Shown here in pieces: positions 28,788 to 37,534 of a DNA stretch of 64,000 bases (the stretch's first letter is position 1; each line of letters begins with the position of its first letter). The notes under the pieces were generated by a model, which was not told the DNA's origin, made no database searches, and saw only the letters and a program-made list of their open reading frames with translations. The stretch is from Pseudothioglobus sp905182815. GTDB taxonomy: Bacteria; Pseudomonadota; Gammaproteobacteria; PS1; Pseudothioglobaceae. The translations under genes and the position numbers were made by a program. Location of the stretch: the NCBI RefSeq assembly GCF_048087625.1, contig NZ_CP159805.1:1-64000 (forward strand). The letters are read 5' to 3'.

Positions 28788-29561
28788 ATGAGCTTAGCAA
28801 AAAGAATAATCCCATGCTTAGATGTCCGCGACGGGAGAGTTGTCAAAGGCGTCAAGTTTATTGATATTAAAGATGCTGGGGATCCGGTTGAGGTGGCAAA
28901 GCGTTATGATAACGAAGGTGCTGACGAAATAACATTTCTAGATATTACGGCATCACATGAAGGAAGAAACACCACGATAGAAATGGTTGAGAGGATTGCT
29001 AATCAGGTCTTTATTCCGCTCACTGTTGGCGGCGGCATTCGAAAGGCTGATGATGTTCGCGCAATGTTAATGGCGGGCGCTGATAAAGTTGCAGTTAACT
29101 CTGCTGCAATTTTTAACCCAAAACTTATTAATGAGCTTTGCGCTATATTTGGCTCGCAGTGTATCGTTATAGCTATTGATGCAAAGCGAGTGTCCTTTAA
29201 TCCATTGAAATGGGAAATATTCACCCATGGAGGGCGAAAACCTACAGGTATTAATGCCATAGATTGGGCCGTAAAAATGACAGAAGGAGAAAATGGTGCT
29301 GGAGAAATTCTTCTAACATCAATGGATAGGGACGGCACTAAAGATGGATTTGATCTTGAGCTAACTAAGGCAGTTTCTGACGCGGTTGACGTTCCTTTAA
29401 TTGCCTCTGGCGGGGTTGGAAATTTATCACACTTATCTGAGGGCGTTATTGATGGCGGAGCCGATGCAGTTCTTGCTGCTAGCATCTTTCACTTTGGAGA
29501 GTTTACTTTAGAAGAAGCTAAAAAAGCAATGCGAGAAAATGGCATAGAAGTTAGGCTTTAG
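28788..29561 (+). CDS. hisF: imidazole glycerol phosphate synthase cyclase subunit
   Basis: HisF uses ammonia from HisH to close the imidazole ring in histidine synthesis. The 257-residue TIM barrel matches E. coli in length. It has the N-terminal LDVRDGRVVKG with the catalytic Asp11, the second half-barrel Asp in IAIDAKR, and phosphate-binding glycines in VGGGIR and SGGVGN. It is a single gene here, with no other his genes in the window. Confidence 0.97.
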   Translation: MSLAKRIIPCLDVRDGRVVKGVKFIDIKDAGDPVEVAKRYDNEGADEITFLDITASHEGRNTTIEMVERIANQVFIPLTVGGGIRKADDVRAMLMAGADKVAVNSAAIFNPKLINELCAIFGSQCIVIAIDAKRVSFNPLKWEIFTHGGRKPTGINAIDWAVKMTEGENGAGEILLTSMDRDGTKDGFDLELTKAVSDAVDVPLIASGGVGNLSHLSEGVIDGGADAVLAASIFHFGEFTLEEAKKAMRENGIEVRL

Positions 29562-29620
29562 CTGGTTGAGTTTTTAAGTTCATAAGCGTATCATTACGCA
29601 GTTTTGACTCTAGGGAACAA

Positions 29621-30157
29621 ATGACAGTAAAAAAAGATTTTTGGGTATTGTTATCGATATTTATTCTGCCCATAGCCATTGGTACTTTATTTTTTTATTT
29701 GAATCCGACTTATTTCAGTCAGAATACGGTTAACTATGGTGAGCTTATTCGCCCAGTTATAACAACTGAAAAAGTCGATATTGAATTTGAAGACGATGCC
29801 ACATTTAATGGCTTTTGGACGCTTGCATACGCTTCAAAAAACTGTGATAGAATCTGTGAACAGGCTGTAGCAGATATTAAAACGATCCGCACCCTCATAA
29901 ACATGGACATGCGAAGAATTCAAAGAGTTTTGATTACTGAAGATGGGTCGCTACCTATGGTTAGCGATGAAAACTTACTTATAGCTAAAGTTACTAATGA
30001 AAAGTTAGCTGCTAAGCTTGCAGAGTTTCCAGAAAACTCAATTTTTCTAATTGATCCAATTGGTAACTTTATGCTGTATTACAACTCAAAAGACATCAAC
30101 ATTAAGTTTGTGCTAAAAGATCTTAAGCGCCTACTTAAATATTCAAGGATAGGCTAA
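29621..30157 (+). CDS. Sco-like cytochrome oxidase biogenesis membrane protein
   Basis: The 178-residue protein has one N-terminal membrane helix (about residues 8-27) and a periplasmic domain with NCDRICEQ. That CxxxC spacing is the one used by Sco copper chaperones. It lacks the Sco histidine motif, so it is at best a divergent relative. Similar proteins sit beside cyoE/ctaB in oxidase biogenesis clusters of other gammaproteobacteria. Its stop overlaps the ctaB start (TAATG). A role in oxidase assembly is inferred from context. Confidence 0.7.
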   Translation: MTVKKDFWVLLSIFILPIAIGTLFFYLNPTYFSQNTVNYGELIRPVITTEKVDIEFEDDATFNGFWTLAYASKNCDRICEQAVADIKTIRTLINMDMRRIQRVLITEDGSLPMVSDENLLIAKVTNEKLAAKLAEFPENSIFLIDPIGNFMLYYNSKDINIKFVLKDLKRLLKYSRIG

Positions 30158-31053
30158 TGGGCAGTCTTCCCTCTCTTAGAGACCTTTTGGGGCTTTGTAA
30201 GCTGAAAGTTGTCTCGCTGATTTTGCTTACGGCTGTTGTTGGAATGCTGTTAGCAGTGCCATACCTTCCTAATCTCTTTCTAATTGTTGTCGCTTCTGCA
30301 GGAATATCATTAGCCGCAATGTCCGCTGCAGTTTTTAATCACGTGGTCGATGAAAAAATTGATACAAAGATGTCTCGTACCGATCGACGCCCCTTGCCTG
30401 AGGGCAGAGTAACGAGAAACCAAGCGCTAATATGGGGTTTCTTTTTAGGCATTGTGGGCATTTCATTATTAGTAATTTATGTTAACTTATTGACTGCAAT
30501 TTTGACGCTTATTTCTTTGATCGGCTACGCTGTTTTTTATACAATGTATTTAAAGAGGGCTACGCCTCAAAATATAGTTATTGGCGGCGCCGCAGGCGCT
30601 GCGCCTCCAGTTCTTGGATGGACCTCTATAGCAGGATCCCAGGGCATTGAATATGCGCTTTTGCTTTTTTTAATTGTCTTTATTTGGACGCCTCCGCACT
30701 TTTGGGCGTTAGCAATTCATAGGCGAGAAGAATATAAGAAAGCTGAAATACCAATGCTTCCAGTTACCCATGGCCTTGAATTCACTCGAGTACAAATTCT
30801 TTTATATACAGTGCTATTATTTTTGGTTGCTCTGCTGCCTTACCTGACAGGTATGAGCGGTTTAATTTACTTAGTTTCAGCCGCAACTCTAGGAGCACTA
30901 TTTTTAGGCTACTCTATTAAGATTTTTATAGAGCCTGAAAATCCTCACATTGCATTTAAAACCTTTAAATTCTCGATTAATTATTTAATGGTTTTATTTT
31001 TAGCACTATTACTTGATCATTATCTTTTGATGACCTTTGGAGTCTCTTCATAG
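30157..31053 (+). CDS. ctaB: protoheme IX farnesyltransferase (heme O synthase)
   Basis: This membrane prenyltransferase converts heme B to heme O. The 298-residue UbiA-family product has the first aspartate-rich motif in NHVVDEKIDTKMSRTDRRP, and the signature YLKRATPQNIVIGGAAGAAPP is spread over the next loop. Multiple membrane helices are evident. It pairs with ctaA (heme A synthase) on the opposite strand downstream, giving heme A for the aa3-type oxidase encoded next. Confidence 0.97.
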   Translation: MGSLPSLRDLLGLCKLKVVSLILLTAVVGMLLAVPYLPNLFLIVVASAGISLAAMSAAVFNHVVDEKIDTKMSRTDRRPLPEGRVTRNQALIWGFFLGIVGISLLVIYVNLLTAILTLISLIGYAVFYTMYLKRATPQNIVIGGAAGAAPPVLGWTSIAGSQGIEYALLLFLIVFIWTPPHFWALAIHRREEYKKAEIPMLPVTHGLEFTRVQILLYTVLLFLVALLPYLTGMSGLIYLVSAATLGALFLGYSIKIFIEPENPHIAFKTFKFSINYLMVLFLALLLDHYLLMTFGVSS

Positions 31054-31055
31054 TA

Positions 31056-31247
31056 ATGAGTTCTTTGCTTCAGGTTTTTAAAGCAGTAGCTTCAGCAATG
31101 ATTGGAGTTGGGAAAAAGAAAAACCTAGTTAAAGATTTTGAGGCGACAGAGAAGACGGGCCCTTGGCCATATATAATTGTTGGAATTATTATGACCGCGC
31201 TTTTTATTGGAACTATTCTATTTGCAGTTAGGCTTGTACTACCTTAG
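31056..31247 (+). CDS. small DUF2970 membrane protein
   Basis: The 63-residue protein has an amphipathic N-terminus with a conserved-looking SAMIGVGKKKN segment and one C-terminal membrane helix (about 39-61). This matches DUF2970, a small family often found beside cytochrome oxidase genes. Function is unknown; oxidase association is inferred from context. It starts 2 bases after ctaB. Its stop overlaps the convergent sco gene by 9 bases. Confidence 0.75.
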   Translation: MSSLLQVFKAVASAMIGVGKKKNLVKDFEATEKTGPWPYIIVGIIMTALFIGTILFAVRLVLP

Positions 31248-31901
31248 ATTTTCGATAATTATATCAATTGCCTTTGCCATTGCTAGAGGCTCATGAGGAC
31301 TTGTCAAAAGAGCTGTGAGCTTTAATTCTGGGTTAAAAAGTAAGTAGCTGCTTGTGTGATCAATGTCATAGTGATCACCATGATCATGATTGCTATGATC
31401 TTCCAGCGCTAATTTTTGTGACCCAACTACTTCATGATAAACCCCTAACGAGCTGCTAATTGACATTAGCTCATCTTGATGAGCGGTCAAACCTAAAAAG
31501 GTAGGGTTAAATGCGCCTGCAAACTGATCAAGTTTTCCAATATCACGCATAGGGTCTACCGATATAAAAACAACTTGAAGTTTCTTTTGATTTTCCATCA
31601 ACTGGTATGTCAGATTGATCTTTGAAAGGTCTATTGGGCAAACGTCTGGACATGATGTGTAGCCAAAATATAATAGCACCCATTTTCCTTGAGACACATC
31701 TGATAAGTGCGTCGCTATTGACCCATCATTAATAAAGTTTAGCTTCTCTGAAACAGACTTTGCCTCAGGATATAAAGATGCTGCAGGGGCAACAGATTTT
31801 TTGAGATCCTGCATATTTGGCTTACCACCAGCATAAAAAAAAGTAGCTATAGCCGCAATTGTGACTACCAAAAGTAAAGATATTTGGGTAGTTTTGTTCA
31901 T
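31239..31901 (-). CDS. SCO1/SenC copper chaperone with a His-rich insertion
   Basis: Sco proteins deliver copper to the CuA site of oxidase subunit II. The 220-residue product has an N-terminal membrane anchor and the copper-binding cysteines in SCPDVCPID (C84 and C88). The distal histidine is in DHTSSYLL (H182). Just before that histidine is a short extra loop rich in His and Asp (DHSNHDHGDHYD, residues 168-179), which could bind additional metal. It lies 4 bases after ctaA on the same strand. Confidence 0.93.
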   Translation of the reverse strand: MNKTTQISLLLVVTIAAIATFFYAGGKPNMQDLKKSVAPAASLYPEAKSVSEKLNFINDGSIATHLSDVSQGKWVLLYFGYTSCPDVCPIDLSKINLTYQLMENQKKLQVVFISVDPMRDIGKLDQFAGAFNPTFLGLTAHQDELMSISSSLGVYHEVVGSQKLALEDHSNHDHGDHYDIDHTSSYLLFNPELKLTALLTSPHEPLAMAKAIDIIIENLR

Positions 31902-31905
31902 ATCA

Positions 31906-32871
31906 TTAGGCAGTATTTTGATTAAACATTCTATGTGCGAGGCTTATTAAGCTTAACAAAAGAAAAAGAGCAACTGCGTTGTGCATTACCGCAGCAAACA
32001 TTGGTAGTGACATGACTACATTTATAATACCAAGTGCAACCTGAACACCTAAAAGAGCCAGAACTATGACAATGTTTTTTTGAAAAGCCAGGTAGTTTTT
32101 TAGGGCAAAAGATAAAGCTATTATCGCTGCAGTAACAACTAGCGCACCAACTCTATGTACCATCTGAATGGCAGTTCTGGTTTGATTTTCCAAAATTCCA
32201 AACTCATAATCTACTCCAAGCTCACCCCAATAATAGGCATTTTTAAAGTCCATATCTTTAGGCCACATCTCACCCAAACAAGTAGGAAAATATTCACCAC
32301 AAGAAAGTGCTGCATAGTTAGTACTTGTCCAGCCGCCCAGAAATATTTGGAATATCAGTAAAGCCGTTACTATGATGAGTATTAATTTATGGCGTTTTAA
32401 AACAGGCTGCCCAATTTTTGGTTGTGGACGCTGATTCAAAAAAAGCCAAAATAACAAAGTGGTTGTTGAGAAGCCCCCAAACAAATGCATGGTAACTATG
32501 CCTGGGTGAACCTGTTCGGTAACAGTCCACATTCCAAGCGCGCCTTGAAAGCCAACCAGTAAAAGCAAAGCTGTGGGAAGCTTAATAGATTGCTCTCTTT
32601 CGGTTTTACGAAATACTGCCAGTAAAAATATAACAAGGATTGAAAGTCCTAGTATTGAGGCGGCGTACCTATGAACCATTTCTTTCCATGCTTTAGCAAC
32701 ATCAAGGGGCCTTTCATATTCACTCGAAATAACATCTGGAACTAATAACTCGCCATAACATCCTGGCCAATCTGGACAACCAAGGCCTGCATCTGCAAGA
32801 CGAGTATAGGCCCCAAGAATGACAACTATAAGAGCTAAGATTAAGGAAATATTAATGGTTTTATTGAACAT
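31906..32871 (-). CDS. ctaA: heme A synthase
   Basis: CtaA oxidises heme O to heme A for aa3-type oxidases. The 321-residue protein has the eight-helix COX15/CtaA layout. It starts with an ADAGLGCPDWPGCYG segment and has heme-ligand histidines in KEMVHRYAASILG, VHPGIVTMHLFGG, MVHRVGALVV and MHNAVAL. It forms a minus-strand pair with sco, divergent from the oxidase operon across a 325-base regulatory spacer. Confidence 0.95.
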   Translation of the reverse strand: MFNKTINISLILALIVVILGAYTRLADAGLGCPDWPGCYGELLVPDVISSEYERPLDVAKAWKEMVHRYAASILGLSILVIFLLAVFRKTEREQSIKLPTALLLLVGFQGALGMWTVTEQVHPGIVTMHLFGGFSTTTLLFWLFLNQRPQPKIGQPVLKRHKLILIIVTALLIFQIFLGGWTSTNYAALSCGEYFPTCLGEMWPKDMDFKNAYYWGELGVDYEFGILENQTRTAIQMVHRVGALVVTAAIIALSFALKNYLAFQKNIVIVLALLGVQVALGIINVVMSLPMFAAVMHNAVALFLLLSLISLAHRMFNQNTA

Positions 32872-33196
32872 AGTCGGTAATTAGTTTAGTCAGAGAGATA
32901 TTTTAATTGAAGCAAGTTAAATTTTGAAAAATTACGTTAATTATTTTTTATTTCTTGATAATATATATGGCTCTTGATTGCATTTTCAATCTTTTGGTCT
33001 TTCTTTTTTAAAGCTAGGGTGGCAAGCGAAAAAAGTTCAACCAATATTGAGAATAAAGGTGAATTTTTACTTGGTAAAAAGACGATAAACAGGTATCATT
33101 TGATTGCATTTTTTATTTGACAATTGAAATTGCATATTTAAGAGCTATATATCTATTTAATAATATAGCTATACAAAGATTTAATTCGGAGATTCT
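32872..33196. promoter_or_regulatory. divergent control region between ctaA and ctaC
   Basis: This 325-base AT-rich spacer has no gene I can support. A perfect 13-base direct repeat TTGATTGCATTTT occurs at 32974-32986 and 33100-33112; the first copy is part of a small hairpin (GATTG...CAATC). An 8-bp inverted repeat, AGCTATAT (33143-33150) and ATATAGCT (33163-33170), lies just before ctaC. These could be operator sites for control of the oxidase genes; no regulator is identified. Confidence 0.45.
33124..33151 (+). promoter_or_regulatory. candidate ctaC operon promoter
   Basis: TTGAAA (33124-33129) and TATATA (33146-33151) are separated by 16 bases, 45 bases before the ctaC start codon. A perfect TTGACA at 33117-33122 lies slightly further upstream but has no well-spaced -10 box. 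The -10 overlaps the left arm of an 8-bp inverted repeat, a position suited to repression. Confidence 0.4.
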
Positions 33197-34321
33197 ATGA
33201 AATTATTGTTTAAACTTACCGGCGCATTTACTGCACTTTTGAGCTCCAAGTCTGTCTTGGCAGAGTACACATTCAATATGACCAAAGGCGTTACAGATAT
33301 CAGTAACGATATTTGGGGCCTTCACATGATGGTATTTTGGGTTTGTGTCGGTATTGGTGTTGTTGTTTTTGGTGCAATGTTTTATTCAATTATTGCACAC
33401 AGAAAGTCAAAAGGAGCTAAGGCTTCTAACTTTCATGAGAGCACGACAGTAGAGTTTTTATGGACAGGAATACCAGTTTTGATTCTAATCGCAATGGCTA
33501 TCCCAGCTTCAAAGACACTTATTGACATTGAGGTTCTGGATAAGGCTGATATGACTATAAAGGTAACTGGAGTAAGGTGGAAGTGGCAATATGACTATCC
33601 TGAAGAGGGCATAAGCTTTGCTTCTAATCTCGCACAATCGTCTATGGATGTTATTAAGGGGACACCTGAAGAGCGTGAAGCTGTTCACAAAGATGGCGGC
33701 TACCTTCGCGAAGTTGATAAGCGTTTAGTCGTTCCAGTAGATACAACAATTCGTTTTTTGATTACATCAAATGATGTAATTCATAACTGGTGGGTTCCAG
33801 CGTTTGGCCTTAAGCAAGATGCAAACCCAGGATTTATAAATGATGCATGGGCAAAACCCAACATAATTGGAACTTATAGAGGGCAGTGCGCTGAGCTGTG
33901 CGGAAAAGGCCATGGATTTATGCCTATTGTTGTTGATGTTGTTTCTAAAGCTGACTACGCTGAGTGGGTTGAAAGTATGCAGGCTGAAAAAGTTGCTGAA
34001 CTTGCAAGCGCTACTCAAGTTTGGACTGAGGCAGATCTTGTTGCTAAGGGAGAAACTGTATACAACGCAAACTGTTCTGGCTGCCATCAAAAAGACGGCA
34101 CCGGTATTCCTGGTGTCTTTCCTGCAATGATTGGGTCAGAGGTAGCCAATGGCCCAGCAGCATACCAACTTAATCTAGTTATAAATGGAGTGGTCGGAAG
34201 AATGCCTTCATTTAAGGCGCTAAGTGATTCTGACATAGCTGCAGTAATAACATACGAAAGAAGATCTTTTGGTAATAATGGATCAGTTGTTCAACCTTCA
34301 GATGTTACATCTGCACGTTAA
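33197..34321 (+). CDS. ctaC: cytochrome c oxidase subunit II with fused cytochrome c domain
   Basis: Subunit II accepts electrons through the CuA centre. The 374-residue product has a signal/first helix, two membrane helices (about 43-65 and 90-108) and a cupredoxin domain. Its CuA ligands are H196, C231, C235, H239 and M242 (in CAELCGKGHGFM). A C-terminal cytochrome c domain follows, with CSGCH at 293-297 and a candidate Met ligand in RMPSF. This makes it a caa3-type oxidase. A GGAG ribosome-binding site precedes the ATG. Confidence 0.97.
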   Translation: MKLLFKLTGAFTALLSSKSVLAEYTFNMTKGVTDISNDIWGLHMMVFWVCVGIGVVVFGAMFYSIIAHRKSKGAKASNFHESTTVEFLWTGIPVLILIAMAIPASKTLIDIEVLDKADMTIKVTGVRWKWQYDYPEEGISFASNLAQSSMDVIKGTPEEREAVHKDGGYLREVDKRLVVPVDTTIRFLITSNDVIHNWWVPAFGLKQDANPGFINDAWAKPNIIGTYRGQCAELCGKGHGFMPIVVDVVSKADYAEWVESMQAEKVAELASATQVWTEADLVAKGETVYNANCSGCHQKDGTGIPGVFPAMIGSEVANGPAAYQLNLVINGVVGRMPSFKALSDSDIAAVITYERRSFGNNGSVVQPSDVTSAR

Positions 34322-34336
34322 TTTAAGGAGAAATAT

Positions 34337-35947
34337 ATGAGCTCAACTACAACGGCAGCATACGATGATCACGGTCATGGCCCTGAAAAAGGACTTCTAA
34401 GATGGGTTAAAACAACCAATCATAAAGATATTGGAACGCTATATATGTGGTTTGCATTTGCAATGCTTCTTATAGGTGGTTCACTTGCAATGGGAATTCG
34501 AGCAGAGCTTTTACAGCCTGGCTTGCAATTATTTGAACCACAGTTTTATAATCAGCTGACTACAATGCATGGTTTAATTATGGTTTTTGGAGCGATTATG
34601 CCGGCCTTTGTTGGTTTGGCAAACTGGCTTATTCCTTTAATGGTAGGAGCGCCAGATATGGCTCTGCCAAGAATGAATAATTGGAGTTTTTGGATCTTGC
34701 CGTTTGCAGGAGCAATTCTTTTGAGTACGTTCTTTATGGAGGGTGGAGCGCCTGCTTTTGGCTGGACTTTTTACGCACCACTTTCAACCACGTTTGCTCC
34801 AGACTCAACTGACTTCTTCATTTTTGCAATTCACTTACTAGGATTTTCTTCAATTATGGGAGCGATTAACATTATTGCTACGGTTCTTAATATGAAGGCC
34901 CCAGAAATGCGATTAATGGACATGCCACTTTTTGTATGGACATGGTTAATCACATCGTTTTTGTTAATTGGTGCAATGCCAGTTCTAGCAGGAGCTGTTA
35001 CGATGATGCTGACGGATCGAAACTTTGGCACAGCATTTTTTGATGCGGCGGGCGGCGGTGATCCAGTAATGTTCCAGCATATTTTTTGGTTCTTTGGTCA
35101 TCCAGAGGTCTATATTATGATTTTGCCAGCCTTTGGTATCATCTCTCATATTATTCCAACCTTTGCTAGGAAGCCTCTTTTTGGCTACTCTTCAATGGTT
35201 TATGCAACGGCATCAATTGCATTTTTGTCATATATAGTATGGGCTCACCATATGTTCTTAACGGGAATGCCTGTGGCAGGCGAGCTTTACTTTATGTACG
35301 CAACAATGTTAATTGCAGTCCCTACTGGAGTAAAAGTTTTTAACTGGGTTGCCACGATGTGGAAGGGCTCTTTGAGCTTTGAAACACCTATGCTTTGGGC
35401 GCTTGCGTTTGTATTTTTATTTACGATTGGTGGTTTTTCTGGACTAATGCTTGGCATCGCTCCAGCCGATATTCAGTACCACGATACTTATTTTGTAGTT
35501 GCTCATTTTCATTATGTTCTTGTAACTGGAGCACTATGGGGAATCATTGCAGCAGTATTTTACTGGCTTCCTAAGTGGACAGGAAAGATGTACAACGAGC
35601 CCCTTGCTAAATTTCATTTCTGGTGGGCGCTTATCTCGGTTAATGTAACGTTCTTCCCTCAACACTTCTTGGGACTTGCTGGAATGCCGCGTCGTATTCC
35701 TGACTACTCACTTCAGTTTGCTGACTTTAACTTTATCTCTTCAATTGGTGCATTTTCTTTTGGACTGTCATTCTTATTGCTTACTTACATTGTTGTAAAT
35801 TGCATCCGTAATGGTAAGCCAGCAGACGCAAGACCGTGGGAAAGCGCTAAAGGTCTAGAGTGGACTTTAGCATCACCAATTGCTTATCATACGTTTGACG
35901 TTCCGCCAACAAGAGCTGAAATTTTGGCAGAGTCTCAGAGTAATTAA
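34337..35947 (+). CDS. ctaD: cytochrome c oxidase subunit I
   Basis: Subunit I houses heme a and the heme a3-CuB oxygen-reducing site. The 536-residue, 12-helix product has the heme a ligand in TMHGLIMVFGA. FGHPEVY (from residue 253) supplies the CuB histidine, cross-linked tyrosine and D-channel glutamate, identifying a type A1 proton-pumping oxidase. The heme ligands are in VVAHFHYVL. It lies 15 bases after ctaC. The next small reading frame starts at its stop codon. Confidence 0.99.
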   Translation: MSSTTTAAYDDHGHGPEKGLLRWVKTTNHKDIGTLYMWFAFAMLLIGGSLAMGIRAELLQPGLQLFEPQFYNQLTTMHGLIMVFGAIMPAFVGLANWLIPLMVGAPDMALPRMNNWSFWILPFAGAILLSTFFMEGGAPAFGWTFYAPLSTTFAPDSTDFFIFAIHLLGFSSIMGAINIIATVLNMKAPEMRLMDMPLFVWTWLITSFLLIGAMPVLAGAVTMMLTDRNFGTAFFDAAGGGDPVMFQHIFWFFGHPEVYIMILPAFGIISHIIPTFARKPLFGYSSMVYATASIAFLSYIVWAHHMFLTGMPVAGELYFMYATMLIAVPTGVKVFNWVATMWKGSLSFETPMLWALAFVFLFTIGGFSGLMLGIAPADIQYHDTYFVVAHFHYVLVTGALWGIIAAVFYWLPKWTGKMYNEPLAKFHFWWALISVNVTFFPQHFLGLAGMPRRIPDYSLQFADFNFISSIGAFSFGLSFLLLTYIVVNCIRNGKPADARPWESAKGLEWTLASPIAYHTFDVPPTRAEILAESQSN

Positions 35948-36048
35948 TGGTAGATAAAAAAAACAATAGAGGTGTTGGTATAACTGCATTGATAGTTGCT
36001 GGTGTTGCAATTGGGCTATATGCACTAACCATTGCCCTTAACTCCTAA
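35947..36048 (+). CDS. 33-residue cytochrome oxidase small assembly protein
   Basis: An ATG overlapping the last base of the ctaD stop opens a 33-codon frame ending at 36048. The product starts MVDKKNNRGVG and then has one hydrophobic helix (ITALIVAGVAIGLYALTIAL). A basic N-terminus plus single helix, sited between subunit I and ctaG, is the pattern of the small oxidase assembly proteins annotated in other proteobacteria. The ctaG GTG start follows its stop by one base, consistent with translational coupling. Confidence 0.7.
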   Translation: MVDKKNNRGVGITALIVAGVAIGLYALTIALNS

Positions 36049-36049
36049 C

Positions 36050-36571
36050 GTGGAAAGAAAAAAAATTACAAAAAGTTTTTGGATAAAGCTAGTTTCCGTT
36101 CCAATCTTGATGTTCTTTTTTGCCTACGCGATGGTGCCTTTATATGATGTGCTGTGCGACATCACAGGTTTTAATGGAAAGACTGGTAGAGTAGAAACAG
36201 AAAAGCAGTATCAAGTAAATGAAGAGAGATTGGTGAGTGTTAGTTTTTTTGCGGCAACGACTCCTGGCTTCCCAGTTCAGTTTGCGCCGAAAGTAAGCTC
36301 GATGGAAGTCATACCTGGAAAGTTTTATACTACCAGCTACATTGCTAAAAATACGACCGATGAAATAATTTATGGTCAAGCAATTCCAAGTGTTGCGCCT
36401 ACAGATGCGGCTCTTCACTTTAAAAAGCTAGAGTGTTTTTGTTTTGTAAAGCAGGCGTTTCAACCTAATGAAGAGGTCGAAATGACGCTTCGATTTGTAA
36501 TTGAGCCTGAAATGGATGAGTGGATCAAAGATGTTAGTTTGTCCTATAATTTTTATAAGTTAGATAGTTAA
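36050..36571 (+). CDS. ctaG: cytochrome c oxidase assembly protein CtaG/Cox11
   Basis: CtaG delivers copper to the CuB site of subunit I. The protein has an N-terminal membrane helix (LVSVPILMFFFAYAMVPLYDVLCD) followed by a periplasmic immunoglobulin-like domain. The copper-binding ECFCFVKQAF is near residue 130. The frame stays open to a TTG at 36032, inside the small upstream gene. I choose the GTG at 36050 (173 residues) because it directly follows that gene's stop; the choice is not certain. Confidence 0.93.
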   Translation: MERKKITKSFWIKLVSVPILMFFFAYAMVPLYDVLCDITGFNGKTGRVETEKQYQVNEERLVSVSFFAATTPGFPVQFAPKVSSMEVIPGKFYTTSYIAKNTTDEIIYGQAIPSVAPTDAALHFKKLECFCFVKQAFQPNEEVEMTLRFVIEPEMDEWIKDVSLSYNFYKLDS

Positions 36572-36586
36572 GAAAGGGGAAGAAAA

Positions 36587-37465
36587 ATGAGTAACGAAAA
36601 ATATTATGTACCTCATGGCACCTACTGGCCGATTATTGGATCAATTGGTGTTTCAACTTTATTTGTAGGGTTTGCGAACCAAATGCATGATGTAAGTTGG
36701 GGTTGGCCTGTGATGGTTTTGGGTTTTGCAATAATTGCATTTATGTTATTTGGATGGATTGGAACAGTTGTCAGTGAGAGTATTGGCGGACTCTACAATT
36801 CACAAGTTGACAAATCTTTTCGATGGGGAATGAGTTGGTTTATCTTTTCTGAGGTAATGTTTTTTGCAGCCTTCTTTGGTGCTCTTTTATACGCAAGAGT
36901 TTTGAGTGTGCCTTGGCTTGGTGGCGAGTACAACAATATTTATACGCCAGAGTTGTGGGAGGGCTTTAAATCAGCTTGGCCTCTTATTACTACTCCTGGT
37001 GAAGTAGGGCAGAACGGCGTTACTTTTGCTACTAACTTTAAACTAGTAGATACTTGGGGACTTCCAGCGCTAAATACGGGACTTCTTTTAACTTCAGGTG
37101 TCACTTTAACTTATGCTCATCACGCTTTAAGGGCTGGCCATAGAAACGCATTGATGGCTTGGATGCTAGCAACAATTGCGCTAGGGGTTGTGTTCCTGGG
37201 CTTCCAAATTACTGAGTATGGACATGCCTACCACGATGGATTAAAGCTAACTTCTGGAATTTATGGATCAACGTTTTACTTGCTGACAGGATTCCATGGT
37301 TTCCACGTAACCATTGGCGTGATTATGCTGACAGTAATTCTTTATCGTATTCAAAAAGGACACTTCAATTTGGAGAATCATTTCGCCTTTGAAGGCGTTG
37401 CTTGGTATTGGCATTTTGTTGACGTAGTCTGGCTAGGGCTATTCATATTCGTATACTGGATATAA
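36587..37465 (+). CDS. ctaE: cytochrome c oxidase subunit III
   Basis: Subunit III stabilises the oxidase core and its proton pumping. The 292-residue protein has seven membrane helices. Its segments are typical of the family: SESIGGLYNSQVDKSFRWGM, FSEVMFFAAFFGALLY, TYAHHALRAG, TGFHGFHVTIG and the C-terminal WYWHFVDVVWLGLF. It follows ctaG after a purine-rich ribosome-binding stretch and is followed by a strong terminator. Confidence 0.98.
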   Translation: MSNEKYYVPHGTYWPIIGSIGVSTLFVGFANQMHDVSWGWPVMVLGFAIIAFMLFGWIGTVVSESIGGLYNSQVDKSFRWGMSWFIFSEVMFFAAFFGALLYARVLSVPWLGGEYNNIYTPELWEGFKSAWPLITTPGEVGQNGVTFATNFKLVDTWGLPALNTGLLLTSGVTLTYAHHALRAGHRNALMAWMLATIALGVVFLGFQITEYGHAYHDGLKLTSGIYGSTFYLLTGFHGFHVTIGVIMLTVILYRIQKGHFNLENHFAFEGVAWYWHFVDVVWLGLFIFVYWI

Positions 37466-37485
37466 TTACGAATATATGGTTTTGT

Positions 37486-37515
37486 AAAAGGCCCCTTCGT
37501 TGGGGTCTTTTTTTT
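37486..37515 (+). terminator. rho-independent terminator after ctaE
   Basis: AAAAGGCCCC (37486-37495) pairs with GGGGTCTTTT (37502-37511) around a short TTCGTT loop, with one G-T pair. It is followed by a run of T residues to 37515. It lies 20 bases after the ctaE stop and marks the end of the oxidase structural operon. Confidence 0.85.
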
Positions 37516-37534
37516 CAATTAACGTAGGAAAACT

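Noticed and set aside
29003..29485. 160-codon open frame antisense to hisF
   Set aside because: It lies wholly inside the well-conserved hisF gene on the other strand, has no recognisable domain and is explained by codon bias of the sense gene.
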